Of a stretch of DNA of 61,012 bases, positions 1-8,336 are shown one piece after another. Source of the DNA: Treponema rectale (GTDB lineage: Bacteria > Spirochaetota > Spirochaetia > Treponematales > Treponemataceae); the NCBI RefSeq assembly GCF_014202035.1, contig NZ_JACHFR010000003.1:375223-436234 (forward strand), given 5' to 3'. The position numbers and the translations under genes were made by a program. Position 1 is the first letter of the stretch; every line of letters begins with the position of its first letter. The notes beneath the pieces were generated by a model. That model made no database searches. It was not told the origin of the DNA and saw only the letters and a list, made by a program, of their open reading frames with translations.

Positions 1-312
1 ACGCTTTTCAAAATCCTGGCTTTTCTGGTCAAGAAGTTCTTCTTTTTTGTTTACACGAGCTTCAAAACGCTGTAACTCTGCACGGCGTTCCCTGTTCTCC
101 CGTTCCTGCTGGTTTCGGTCCTGAATGAGCTGTTCTCTAGCCTGAAGGAGAATCTCTTTTTTCTGAGCTTCTGCTTCTTTTATTGCATCCTGCTTCACGC
201 GAACAGCTTTCTGTTCAGAAGCTGTAAGCTGAAATCTGGCGTATATCCAGCGTAAAATCCATCCAAGTACAAGTCCGGCAACAGGGAGAATTACTGTCAT
301 TGCATAACGCAT
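1..312 (-). CDS. rny: Ribonuclease Y, N-terminal part (runs off left edge)
   Basis: Only the first 104 codons are inside the window. The product starts with a hydrophobic membrane anchor (about residues 4-24, MRYAMTVILPVAGLVLG) followed by a long charged coiled coil rich in Glu, Lys, Gln and Arg. That is the layout of RNase Y, the membrane-tethered endoribonuclease that starts mRNA decay. The catalytic KH and HD domains lie outside. The ATG at 312 is preceded by a strong AAGGAG ribosome site 7 nt upstream. It is transcribed away from the next gene. A different coiled-coil membrane protein is possible, but the anchor plus helix is typical of Rny. Confidence 0.8.
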   Translation of the reverse strand, partial: MRYAMTVILPVAGLVLGWILRWIYARFQLTASEQKAVRVKQDAIKEAEAQKKEILLQAREQLIQDRNQQERENRERRAELQRFEARVNKKEELLDQKSQDFEKR

Positions 313-374
313 ATTTATTCTCCTTAGTCACGTTAATTTTTAAATTCAATTAGAATGTATACTAATAGAAGAAA

Positions 375-1946
375 TTGATATTGTCAAATGAAAAGAATTT
401 CAGTATTTTGTCGGATAACGGTTTCATACAGCGTGCCGGTTTTTTAGAAATTCAGAAAAAGTGCATTAAAATTATGGACATGTCGGAAAAAAAAGAGGAG
501 CTTGTAAACAGGTTCCTTCGGACTTTTACTCACTATTTTACTCTAAAAGATATGGTTCGGATTTTTATTTCTCTCGGTGTCCGTGCCAGACCTCAGGAAG
601 TCCGTGAATTCCTTGAATCCAGTCCTTATGTCTTTGCTCTTGAAAAGGACATGTTCATAACGAGGGCAGGTGCCTTTACGGGACGGCTGTTCAGTATAAA
701 GCCGACGTCAAAAGAAATTGACCGGAAGATTGTCATTATAGGGGACAGGTGCGTTCCTTTCCTTAACCGGGAAATCGCTCCCTGCGGAATAAGTTTTTTC
801 TGCAACGGAAAGCGTCTTCAATTAAAGACAGCGGAATTTGACAGCCAGACTGTACTCCGCTTTCACAGTCTTTTCGGAGAAGAGTATGCTCCCCAGTATA
901 TAGCTGCAGATCCTGCCAACGGAGGAATTGATTTTGCTTCCATTGAAATGGAAATGCCTCAGAAACTCCGTGTAACAGGTTTTGATATTTCGCCTCTCCT
1001 GGAACAGTCAGGATTTGAAAAGGGAGACAGGCTTGTCTGCTGCGTTACGGACTGGGACAGGTGCTGCGTAAATGTTATGGTTCAGCATGAGGAAAGTCCT
1101 TTTGCTGATGACGGTGCATCAGATGACAGGATAAAGTGGTATGCAGATCTGGAAAAGTTCCTTCTTGAAAGTTTTGACAGGCACGGACCTCTGGACAGCA
1201 TGGAGTCGCAGCTGGAAGCGGTGTTTTTTGAGCATACTGATGAACTGTGCGTTCTGAACTGCGGTTCCATTACTGAGTACATAGAACGTCATGCAAAGAA
1301 TGTTGCCGTTGAATATTTTGGCGTAGAAACCAGACTGTGGCGTAAGGGGGAAGATGTTCCTGCCGTAGGGCCGTGGAATAAGGGAGATTTTTCTGATTCA
1401 CAGAAGTTTCAGTCCCACAGAAATTCTTTCTGGTCTACTCCGGATTTTATTTTTGATCAGTACATTCTGGATATGTTTTTCAGAAGGGAAAAGGACTGCT
1501 CCCTCATAATTCCGAGAATGTATCCTTCCGATAAATACCTGAACGAAGGTTACAGGGAAGAACTGTTGTTGCTATTGGAATCCCGAAGTGCTATACTTGC
1601 CGAGGAGTACAACTGGTTTGCTGACAGGACTGCGGGAGAATTACGGCAGAAAGCGCTGGAACTTTATACCAGAGTTTCTGAACTTGTATTTAAAATAGAT
1701 TCCTTTGTTACCGGGCTTGAAAAATTTCCTCAGCAGGAACTTGTCATACTTTCCCAGCTGTACAGTCATGTTACGCATCTTCTTCAGGTTATTGCAGATA
1801 ATCCTGATATAGAAAATGACGTAGAAGACTACCTTCTTTCCGTTGACGGCATGAGCTGGAATTTTGAGGAAGTCCGCGGTGTTCTTGAAGAAGCTGTGGA
1901 GAGAAGCCTGCATGACGGTTTTAAGGTAATAAAAGGGGTGAAATAA
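375..1946 (+). CDS. Conserved hypothetical protein, 523 aa, upstream of a PtsN-like gene
   Basis: I do not recognise a family. The protein is soluble, acidic, rich in aromatic residues, and has no signal peptide or membrane segment. The N-terminal part after residue 34 reads like a small winged-helix or segregation-type domain (FTLKDMVRIFISLGV, then REFLESSPYVF). The C-terminal quarter is helical. The start is uncertain: the TTG at 375 has a possible -10 (TATACT, 358-363) just upstream, while in-frame ATGs at 474 and 480 would remove 33-35 residues; none has a convincing ribosome site. It lies 3 nt before the PTS IIA-like gene, so the two are probably co-transcribed and may work together. Confidence 0.7.
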   Translation: MILSNEKNFSILSDNGFIQRAGFLEIQKKCIKIMDMSEKKEELVNRFLRTFTHYFTLKDMVRIFISLGVRARPQEVREFLESSPYVFALEKDMFITRAGAFTGRLFSIKPTSKEIDRKIVIIGDRCVPFLNREIAPCGISFFCNGKRLQLKTAEFDSQTVLRFHSLFGEEYAPQYIAADPANGGIDFASIEMEMPQKLRVTGFDISPLLEQSGFEKGDRLVCCVTDWDRCCVNVMVQHEESPFADDGASDDRIKWYADLEKFLLESFDRHGPLDSMESQLEAVFFEHTDELCVLNCGSITEYIERHAKNVAVEYFGVETRLWRKGEDVPAVGPWNKGDFSDSQKFQSHRNSFWSTPDFIFDQYILDMFFRREKDCSLIIPRMYPSDKYLNEGYREELLLLLESRSAILAEEYNWFADRTAGELRQKALELYTRVSELVFKIDSFVTGLEKFPQQELVILSQLYSHVTHLLQVIADNPDIENDVEDYLLSVDGMSWNFEEVRGVLEEAVERSLHDGFKVIKGVK

Positions 1947-1949
1947 TTT

Positions 1950-2420
1950 ATGGTTAGCAGTGCAGATGTCGCCATGCTTATCAGGCGCGGCGGTGTAATT
2001 AAGAATGTGGAAGGTGAGACCTTAAAAGACGTTTATGATTATGTAGCGGCCCGTGCAAAACTGCCGGAAGGCGTGACTGCTGAAGTTTTTTCCGAGGAAC
2101 TGTACATGAGGGAACAGGTACTCAGTACTGCCGTAGGAAATTCAATTGCAATTCCACATCCAAGACGTACTCTTTTTAAAGATCCTGAAGATGAAAGAAT
2201 CATAGTCTGCTACCTTAAGCAGCCTATGGATATGCATGCACCGGATTCATTCAGCGTGCATACTATGTTTATCGTTCTTTCCAGTTCGGCTCAGTCTCAT
2301 CTGGGAGTACTTTCTTCTCTTGCAAAGATTTTCAGGAATAAAGATTTTGTACGCCTTCTGTCTATGCAGCCTGATGCTGAGCAGCTTATCAGAAAGATAA
2401 GTACTCTTGGACTTTCGTGA
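1950..2420 (+). CDS. ptsN: PTS IIA-like protein of the fructose/nitrogen (PtsN) class
   Basis: 156 residues, the size of a stand-alone EIIA-2 domain. The phospho-acceptor histidine motif is visible as AVGNSIAIPHPRR near residue 70. Family members accept phosphate from HPr or an Nitrogen-PTS HPr and usually regulate rather than transport; no EIIB or EIIC partner is present here, which favours a regulatory role. The ATG follows the preceding stop by 3 nt and uses a GGGGTG ribosome site inside the end of the upstream gene, so translation is probably coupled. The symbol is given by family; it could also be an orphan fructose-type IIA. Confidence 0.8.
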   Translation: MVSSADVAMLIRRGGVIKNVEGETLKDVYDYVAARAKLPEGVTAEVFSEELYMREQVLSTAVGNSIAIPHPRRTLFKDPEDERIIVCYLKQPMDMHAPDSFSVHTMFIVLSSSAQSHLGVLSSLAKIFRNKDFVRLLSMQPDAEQLIRKISTLGLS

Positions 2421-2525
2421 TTTTATAAGTCAGGATATTTTATTCTTTAGGGAACCTCCGGTGAATTGATTTTACTGAGGTGCTTCTTAAAACGAAATTA
2501 AATAATTTTTCATAAGGAGATTTTT

Positions 2526-4493
2526 ATGAACACAAAAGCTATTGAAGCAACAGCGCTTTCAATCAGAAGCCTTTCCATGGATGCCATTCAGAAGGCAAAT
2601 TCCGGTCATCCGGGACTTCCTCTTGGTGCAGCAGAACTTGCAGCTGTCCTCTATGGAGAAATCATGAAGCACAATCCTGCTGACTCAAAGTGGGTTGACC
2701 GTGACCGTTTTGTACTTTCTGCAGGACATGGTTCAATGCTTTTGTACAGCATCCTTCATCTTGCCGGATATAAAATCAGCATGGATGATATTAAGAATTT
2801 CCGTCAGGTTGGTTCTATTTGTGCCGGACATCCGGAAGTTGGTCTTACAGACGGTGTAGAAGCTACTTCCGGACCACTGGGACAGGGTATTGCTCTTTCT
2901 GTAGGTATGGCAATTGCAGAATCAATGCTTGCTGCACGTTTTAATACTCCTGCACATAAGATTGTAGATCATTATACATATACTCTTGTGGGAGAAGGTT
3001 GTCTTGAGGAAGGTGTTTCTTCTGAAGCCTGCTCTCTTGCCGGTACCCTTAAACTTGGAAAACTTATCGCTTTCTATGATGAAAACAAGATTTCAATTGA
3101 CGGATGTACAGACATTACGTTTACTGATGATATTGAAAAACGCTATCTTTCTTACGGATGGCAGGTTCTCCGCGGAAGTATGTACAACATTGGAGAAATC
3201 GCTGATCTTGTACGTATTGCAAAGGCAGAAGAAAACAAGCCTACTCTTATTATCCTTAAATCAGTAATCGGAAAGGGTGCTCCTAAAGAAGGTACGGCTG
3301 ATGTTCACGGAGCTCCTCTTGGAGCAGAAGGCTGTGCAGAGGCTAAGAGAAATCTCGGTCTGCCGGAAAATGAACAGTTCTATGTAGTTCCTGGCGTATA
3401 CGAATACTTTGAAGAAAAACGTAAGGAAGCTGCCGCTGCAGAAGCAGAATGGAAGGCTGAATTTGATGCGTGGGCAAAGGAAAATCCTGAACTTGCAAAG
3501 AAATGGGATGCTTACTGGAACGCTCAGCAGACTGCAGAAGTAGCTGCTCCTTCTTATAAGGCTGGTGATAAACTTGCAACCCGTGATGCTTCCGGAAAGA
3601 GCCTTAACTGCATGGCAGACCGCTATGAATGGCTTGTAGGTGGTTCCGCAGATCTTCAGGGACCTAACAAGACTAAACTTAAGAATGATGACGGAACATA
3701 TTCCGCACAGAATCGTAAGGGACGTACTATTGAATATGGTATCCGTGAATTTGCAATGAGCCAGGTTATGAGCGGAATCAACCTTCATGGAGGACTCCGT
3801 GCTTTCGGTGCAACCTTCCTTGTATTCAGTGATTATCTTCGCGGTTCATTAAGGGTTGCTGCCCTCAGTAATATTCCGAACATCTACATCTTTACTCATG
3901 ATTCTATTTATGTAGGTGAAGACGGTCCAACTCATCAGCCTACTGAAACTTATGCTGCTCTCCGCTGTATTCCAAATGTTCAGTTCCTTCGTCCTGGTGA
4001 TGCAGAAGAAAGCCAGCTTGCATGGGAAATGGCTATGGAAAGCAAGGATCACCCTGTAGCAATGGCATTTACCCGCCAGGCAATTACAGTTTATGAAAAG
4101 GCTGATAAAGACTGGCGCAATACTGCACGTAAAGGTGCATATGTTGTACAGGACGGCGGTTCGTCACCGGATATTACTGTTGTTGCAACCGGATCTGAAG
4201 TTGAAATGTCCCTTAATGCAGCAAAACTTGTTCCTGGAAAATCTATCCGCGTTGTTTCTGTTATCGATAAGAATCTTTTCGAAAGTCAGAGTGAAGACTT
4301 CCAGAAGAGCATCATCGGTAATCCGAAGCGCGTTGTTGTTGCAGAAGCCGGTTCCAGAATGGGCTGGGAAGGATATGCAAAGAAAGCAGACCTGTTTACT
4401 ATTGACCGTTTCGGAGAGTCTGGTCCTGCTGCAAAAGTTGCGGAAGATCTTGGCTTTACATCAGAAAAACTTGCTGAACTGCTTAAAAAATAG
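2526..4493 (+). CDS. tkt: Transketolase
   Basis: 655 residues, normal full length. It transfers two-carbon ketol units between sugar phosphates in the non-oxidative pentose phosphate pathway, using thiamine diphosphate. The N-terminal ThDP-binding domain has SGHPG near residue 26, SAGHGSMLLY at 65-74 and YDENKISIDG near 184-193. The central pyrimidine-binding domain follows (EYGIREFAM, GATFLVFSDY, HDSIYVGEDGPTHQP), then the C-terminal domain. One oddity: the usual GDG metal-binding motif reads GEG at 156-158. A strong AAGGAG precedes the ATG at 7 nt. A terminator hairpin follows. Confidence 0.97.
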   Translation: MNTKAIEATALSIRSLSMDAIQKANSGHPGLPLGAAELAAVLYGEIMKHNPADSKWVDRDRFVLSAGHGSMLLYSILHLAGYKISMDDIKNFRQVGSICAGHPEVGLTDGVEATSGPLGQGIALSVGMAIAESMLAARFNTPAHKIVDHYTYTLVGEGCLEEGVSSEACSLAGTLKLGKLIAFYDENKISIDGCTDITFTDDIEKRYLSYGWQVLRGSMYNIGEIADLVRIAKAEENKPTLIILKSVIGKGAPKEGTADVHGAPLGAEGCAEAKRNLGLPENEQFYVVPGVYEYFEEKRKEAAAAEAEWKAEFDAWAKENPELAKKWDAYWNAQQTAEVAAPSYKAGDKLATRDASGKSLNCMADRYEWLVGGSADLQGPNKTKLKNDDGTYSAQNRKGRTIEYGIREFAMSQVMSGINLHGGLRAFGATFLVFSDYLRGSLRVAALSNIPNIYIFTHDSIYVGEDGPTHQPTETYAALRCIPNVQFLRPGDAEESQLAWEMAMESKDHPVAMAFTRQAITVYEKADKDWRNTARKGAYVVQDGGSSPDITVVATGSEVEMSLNAAKLVPGKSIRVVSVIDKNLFESQSEDFQKSIIGNPKRVVVAEAGSRMGWEGYAKKADLFTIDRFGESGPAAKVAEDLGFTSEKLAELLKK

Positions 4494-4518
4494 GCAGATT
4501 GTAAGATAAAAGAAACAG

Positions 4519-4561
4519 AGGCCTGTACGGAATGTGTTTTTTTCGTACAGGCCTTTTTTTT
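4519..4561 (+). terminator. Rho-independent terminator after transketolase
   Basis: Perfect 11-bp stem AGGCCTGTACG (4519-4529) / CGTACAGGCCT (4544-4554), 14-nt loop, then a run of T. It separates tkt from the convergent marR gene. Confidence 0.92.
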
Positions 4562-4985
4562 AACTGAGGTTGTCTGACATTTTTATCAGAAGCCGCATCA
4601 GTTCTGTTTTTTCAATGTCTGAGAAATCTTTCCAGCAGGCGTTCAGAAGTTCTTTAGAGACTTCCCCCGTAAAATTCCTGTATTCCATTCCTTTTTCCGT
4701 AAGGGATATAAGTTTTATCCTGCTGTCTTCAGGATCCGGTTCTGTTTTTACCAGGCCTTCCTGAATGAGTTTTTTTATAAGGCTTGTAGTCGTTGATTTA
4801 GTCCGGTTTATTTTTTCAGCCAGGGCTCCCATGGTTTGAGGCTTTCCGTCAGAGAGGATGAACAGTATGAATCCGTGGGAAGAAACAAAACTTCCCTTTA
4901 GGGACAGTCTGCTGTTTGTAAATTCTGCGCTCTGTGTATGTATGCGTGATATTAGGCTGAGAACTTGATTCGTTAAGTATTTCAT
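4560..4985 (-). CDS. MarR-family transcriptional regulator
   Basis: 141 residues, typical for MarR winged-helix repressors that respond to small ligands. The core is visible: SHGFILFILSDGKPQTMGAL, then the recognition helix region INRTKSTTTSLIKKLIQEGL and the wing with DPEDSRIKLISLTEKG. It is divergent from the membrane-protein gene at 5049 and shares its promoter region, so it probably regulates itself and that gene. No ribosome site is present before the ATG (the upstream bases are GTTGATTT). A -10 box (TATAGT) sits only 8 nt before the start, suggesting a leaderless or nearly leaderless mRNA. The ligand cannot be inferred. Confidence 0.9.
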   Translation of the reverse strand: MKYLTNQVLSLISRIHTQSAEFTNSRLSLKGSFVSSHGFILFILSDGKPQTMGALAEKINRTKSTTTSLIKKLIQEGLVKTEPDPEDSRIKLISLTEKGMEYRNFTGEVSKELLNACWKDFSDIEKTELMRLLIKMSDNLS

Positions 4986-4988
4986 AAA

Positions 4989-5017
4989 TCAACACTATAG
5001 CATTTAAGTTATGTTGA
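4989..5017. promoter_or_regulatory. Candidate MarR operator (inverted repeat)
   Basis: TCAACA (4989-4994) and TGTTGA (5012-5017) form a perfect 6-bp inverted repeat spaced by 17 nt. It overlaps the marR -10 and both -35 elements, the expected place for an autoregulatory operator. The spacing is longer than in many MarR sites, so this is tentative. Confidence 0.35.
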
Positions 5018-5023
5018 CGGCAA
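4994..5023 (-). promoter_or_regulatory. Promoter of the marR gene, close to the start codon
   Basis: Read on the minus strand: -35 TTGCCG (5018-5023), 18-nt spacer, -10 TATAGT (4994-4999), and then 8 nt to the ATG at 4985. It overlaps the divergent promoter of the 5049 gene. Confidence 0.6.
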
Positions 5024-5042
5024 ATAATAAAATCAGTAAATT
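5014..5042 (+). promoter_or_regulatory. Promoter of the 5049 membrane-protein gene
   Basis: -35 TTGACG (5014-5019), 17-nt spacer, -10 TAAATT (5037-5042), only 6 nt before the ATG. There is no Shine-Dalgarno, so a leaderless transcript is predicted. Confidence 0.55.
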
Positions 5043-5048
5043 TCCACT

Positions 5049-5867
5049 ATGTTCAAGTTTTTTTTAGTTAAGAATTTTGTAGATGTATGGGAAAACATTT
5101 TTCATGTAATACTTCTGAACATTTTCATGATGATTGTTTTTTTTGGTCTTGCTACCCTCTGGTTTGTTCAGGGATTTTTTTCAGCCGGAGCTGTCGTATC
5201 CTTCATCATTTACTTTGTTTTTCTTGTCCTGCTGTCAGGACTGGGGTGTACGGTGCTTTTTGCAGAAGGTAAGAATGCTGCTGCAGCCGCAAGGGCAGAA
5301 GGTGTGTCCTTCAGGCGTTTTTTCAAGGCTCTTCCGGGAACTGCTATTCCGGGGCTTGAAGCCGGATTTGTATTCTCAGTAATTTTTCTTGTTGCCAGAT
5401 ACAGTCTTCCTTATTATGTCCGTTCTTTTGCTCAAAGCGGAAATTTCGTACTGCTTCTTCTAGCTGCTTTTGTGTTCTGGTTCCTTGTAGTGACGGTTTT
5501 AAGCGTTCAGTATCTTATTCCGGTAATGAATCTTTTAGGGAACGGATTTTTTAAGAGTCTAAAAAAATGCTACATCATATTTTTTGACAATACGCTTTTT
5601 TCCATAGGACTTACGCTTCTGAACGCAGTCAGTGTCCTTCTTTCCGTAGTAACTTTTGGTCTTGCTCCGGGATTCTGCGGAATAATTTTTAACGTTACGA
5701 ATGCACTGAAAATCAGGCTTTACAAATATGACTGGCTGGAAGTAAATCCGGATCTTACGGCCAGGGAACGAAAAGATGTTCCGTGGACTGAACTGCTTGT
5801 AAAGGAAAAGGAAATGCTGGGTCCTCATCCTATAAAAAATGCACTTATGCCGTGGAAGCAGATATAG
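5049..5867 (+). CDS. Multi-pass inner-membrane protein of unknown function
   Basis: 272 residues with about five or six hydrophobic segments: near residues 15-40, 48-70, 100-120, 130-160 and 185-215. The N-terminus (FFLVKNFVDVWENIFHVILLN) and general layout recall YesL/DUF624-like membrane proteins, but the match is not strong enough to name it. The C-terminal 50 residues are hydrophilic and probably cytoplasmic. It is divergent from a MarR regulator whose promoter overlaps its own, so it is a likely MarR target. The start lacks a ribosome site and has a -10 box 6 nt upstream. Confidence 0.75.
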   Translation: MFKFFLVKNFVDVWENIFHVILLNIFMMIVFFGLATLWFVQGFFSAGAVVSFIIYFVFLVLLSGLGCTVLFAEGKNAAAAARAEGVSFRRFFKALPGTAIPGLEAGFVFSVIFLVARYSLPYYVRSFAQSGNFVLLLLAAFVFWFLVVTVLSVQYLIPVMNLLGNGFFKSLKKCYIIFFDNTLFSIGLTLLNAVSVLLSVVTFGLAPGFCGIIFNVTNALKIRLYKYDWLEVNPDLTARERKDVPWTELLVKEKEMLGPHPIKNALMPWKQI

Positions 5868-5908
5868 TATTCAGGCAGCGGTTTCTGTACTTTTCAATAA
5901 AGACAGTT

Positions 5909-5923
5909 TGTGATAATATCACA
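5909..5923. promoter_or_regulatory. Perfect 15-bp palindrome upstream of glyS
   Basis: TGTGATAATATCACA is a perfect palindrome about 27 nt before the glyS start. It contains a -10-like TAATAT, so a bound protein would block transcription. The half-site TGTGA is that of CRP-like factors, but the spacing of five is one less than the CRP consensus. Confidence 0.4.
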
Positions 5924-5949
5924 CGTATTTAATTCAGGAGAATAATAAA

Positions 5950-7425
5950 ATGGCAAACGAAAAAGATACTCACGCATGTACATTGGATAAAATCATTTCC
6001 CTCTGCAAAAGAAGGGGTTTTGTTTATCAGGCATCAGAAATTTACGGCGGACAGGCAGGAGCATGGGATTATGGTCCTCTCGGTGTAGATTTTAAGCGCA
6101 ACATTCAGAACGCATGGTGGAAATATATGACACAGCTTCATGATGACGTTGTGGGACTGGATTCTGCAATTTTCCAGCATCATACTACATGGAAGGCTTC
6201 CGGTCACGTAGATCACTTTTCTGATCCTATGGTTGACTGTCTTGAATGTAATGCCCGCCACCGTGCAGACAAACTTATTGAAGACTGGTGTGCTTCTCAT
6301 GATTTTAAGACTGATAAACCTGTTGATACTATGACTCATGAAGAAATGAAGTCATTTATTGACGCAAACATTAACTGTCCTACCTGTGGAAGTACAAACC
6401 GTAAGTATACTGCCGTACGTGAATTCAACCTTATGTTCAAGACATATCAGGGCCCTATAGCTGATGAATCTCATTTGATTTACCTTCGTCCTGAAACCTG
6501 TCAGGGTATTTTTACTGATTTTAAGAGCATCGTTCAGTCTAACCGCATGAAGATTCCATTCGGTGTTGCACAGGTTGGTAAGTCATTCCGTAATGAAATT
6601 ATCTTTAAAAACTTTATTTTCCGTACCTGTGAATTTGAACAGATGGAAATGGAATATTTCTGTAAGCCGGGAACAGAAGATGAAACTTTTGCCCGCTGGA
6701 GGGAAGACCGCTGGAATTTCTACCTTAAGTACGGTATTGCAGAAAAGAATCTTAAGTGGCATCACCATGATAAGCTTGCTCATTATGCTAAAGATGCATA
6801 TGACATTACATATAACTTCCCGATTGGTTTTGAAGAAGTAGAAGGCATTCACAGCCGTACAGACTTTGATCTTTCCCAGCATATGGAATACTCAAAGAAA
6901 GACATGAATTACATCGATCAGGAAGATGGTAACAAACGCTACATTCCTTATGTAGTAGAAACATCAGCCGGACTTAACCGTAACTTCCTCATGTTCCTTT
7001 GTGAAGCTTATGAAGAACAGAATGTCGGTACTGACGGAAAAGATGATTATCGTACAGTGCTTCATCTTGATCCTCGCCTTGCTCCTATAACTGTTGCCGT
7101 TCTTCCTCTTATGAAGAAAGACGGACTTGCAGAGAAAGCTAAGGAAATTCAGCACCTTCTTAAGGAAGATTTTGTTACAGATTATGATGTTTCAGGAACT
7201 GTAGGTAAGAGATACCGCCGTCAGGATGAAGTAGGAACTCCGTATTGCGTTACTGTTGATTATGACACGATTAACGAAAAGAATGAGGACGGATCTGTAA
7301 ATCCTAATTATAATACTGTTACTGTTCGCTTCCGTGACAGCATGGAGCAGGAAAGAGTTTCTCTTGATGATCTTGTAGCTTTCATTCAGAAAGCAATCAA
7401 GAATTATAAACCTGTTCAGAGATAA
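5950..7425 (+). CDS. glyS: Glycyl-tRNA synthetase (single-chain type)
   Basis: 491 residues, class II synthetase of the dimeric alpha2 type also found in archaea, eukaryotes and some bacteria. It charges tRNA-Gly with glycine. Class II signatures are visible: motif 2 region with FRNEIIFKNFIFRTCEFEQMEME and motif 3 region with ETSAGLNRNFLMFL. The N-terminal catalytic domain carries the CxxC pairs LECNARH and CPTCGS. The C-terminal anticodon-binding domain starts near residue 385 (LAPITVAVLPLMKK). AGGAG lies about 10 nt before the ATG. No T-box leader is seen; the upstream region instead has a 15-bp palindrome. Confidence 0.96.
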   Translation: MANEKDTHACTLDKIISLCKRRGFVYQASEIYGGQAGAWDYGPLGVDFKRNIQNAWWKYMTQLHDDVVGLDSAIFQHHTTWKASGHVDHFSDPMVDCLECNARHRADKLIEDWCASHDFKTDKPVDTMTHEEMKSFIDANINCPTCGSTNRKYTAVREFNLMFKTYQGPIADESHLIYLRPETCQGIFTDFKSIVQSNRMKIPFGVAQVGKSFRNEIIFKNFIFRTCEFEQMEMEYFCKPGTEDETFARWREDRWNFYLKYGIAEKNLKWHHHDKLAHYAKDAYDITYNFPIGFEEVEGIHSRTDFDLSQHMEYSKKDMNYIDQEDGNKRYIPYVVETSAGLNRNFLMFLCEAYEEQNVGTDGKDDYRTVLHLDPRLAPITVAVLPLMKKDGLAEKAKEIQHLLKEDFVTDYDVSGTVGKRYRRQDEVGTPYCVTVDYDTINEKNEDGSVNPNYNTVTVRFRDSMEQERVSLDDLVAFIQKAIKNYKPVQR

Positions 7426-7497
7426 AAAAAAGGATTGGGGAGTCCGGTTTTTATCGGGCTGCCTGTCCGGAATATGACTAACCTGGAGATTTGAATA

Positions 7498-8277
7498 ATG
7501 GAATTCGTTACTCTTGGAAAGACAAATCTTTTGGTGAGCCGTACGGCCTTCGGAGCCATGAGTCTTGACTGTGATGAAATACAGTCTTCTCCTGATCCTG
7601 AAGAAATGGTCTGTGCTTTGGTGCATCAGTCTTATACGGAAGGAATTAATTTTTTTGACGTAGCGAGATCAAAGCCTCTGTGTGAGCAGCGGCTTGCCCG
7701 TGCCCTTCACGGAATTCGTGGCAATGTTTTTCTTGCAACAAAAACTTCTTCCCTTGATGCTGATGGAATCCAGAGAGATATTGATTTGAGTCTTGATGCC
7801 CTGGAGAGTGACAGAATAGATTTGTATCAGATAGAAAGTGATTCAGGTGTACCTGGTGTTGATTCTTCTGATGACGGCTATAAAAAGCTTCTGTCCCTTA
7901 AGGAGCAGGGAATTGTATCTCATATAGGGCTTGCGACAACCAGTCACCAGACTGCCTTGACAGCCGTTAAAAGCGGCTTGTACGAGACCGTGCAGTTTCC
8001 GTTTAACATTCTTACAGAAGATTCTGTTGCAGGAATAGTCAGGGAATGCGAGCGTAATGATGTGGGATGTATAGCAATGCAGCCTCTTAACGGCGGTGTT
8101 TTGAGTAACATTCCCCTTGCATTCGGTTTTCTTCATCAGTATGAAAATGTTGTTCCTGTATGGGGCGTTCATACTCAGAATGAACTTGATCAGCTGCTAT
8201 ACTTTAATGCTCATCCCCCTGTTGTTGATGAACAGTTTCTGTCTGAGGTAGAGAAGATCAGGAATTTTTTTAATTAA
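7498..8277 (+). CDS. Aldo/keto reductase-family protein with altered active site
   Basis: 259 residues, somewhat shorter than typical family members (about 280-330). The fold is clear from LGKTNLLVSRTAFGAM, EGINFFDVAR, VFLATKT, DRIDLYQIE and the mid-barrel segment GIVSHIGLATTS. The catalytic tetrad looks incomplete: Asp54 and Lys82 are present, but the tyrosine position (five after Asp54) is Lys59 and the histidine position reads Glu113. It may therefore be a non-standard reductase or a non-catalytic barrel. A GGAG site lies before the ATG. It stands alone between glyS and a terminator. Confidence 0.85.
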   Translation: MEFVTLGKTNLLVSRTAFGAMSLDCDEIQSSPDPEEMVCALVHQSYTEGINFFDVARSKPLCEQRLARALHGIRGNVFLATKTSSLDADGIQRDIDLSLDALESDRIDLYQIESDSGVPGVDSSDDGYKKLLSLKEQGIVSHIGLATTSHQTALTAVKSGLYETVQFPFNILTEDSVAGIVRECERNDVGCIAMQPLNGGVLSNIPLAFGFLHQYENVVPVWGVHTQNELDQLLYFNAHPPVVDEQFLSEVEKIRNFFN

Positions 8278-8293
8278 GGTTTGGTTTTTATTC

Positions 8294-8336
8294 AGCTCCG
8301 GTACTGTACATCTGGTATCCGGAGCTTATTTTTTCA
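8294..8336 (+). terminator. Terminator after the aldo/keto reductase gene
   Basis: AGCTCCGG (8294-8301) pairs with CCGGAGCT (8319-8326), followed by TTATTTTTTC. It overlaps the stop codon of the convergent HD-GYP gene. Confidence 0.8.

Noticed and set aside
2421-2520. Possible riboswitch or attenuator before transketolase
   Set aside because: A weak inverted repeat (ACCTC/GAGGT) is present, but no T-run and no recognisable aptamer.
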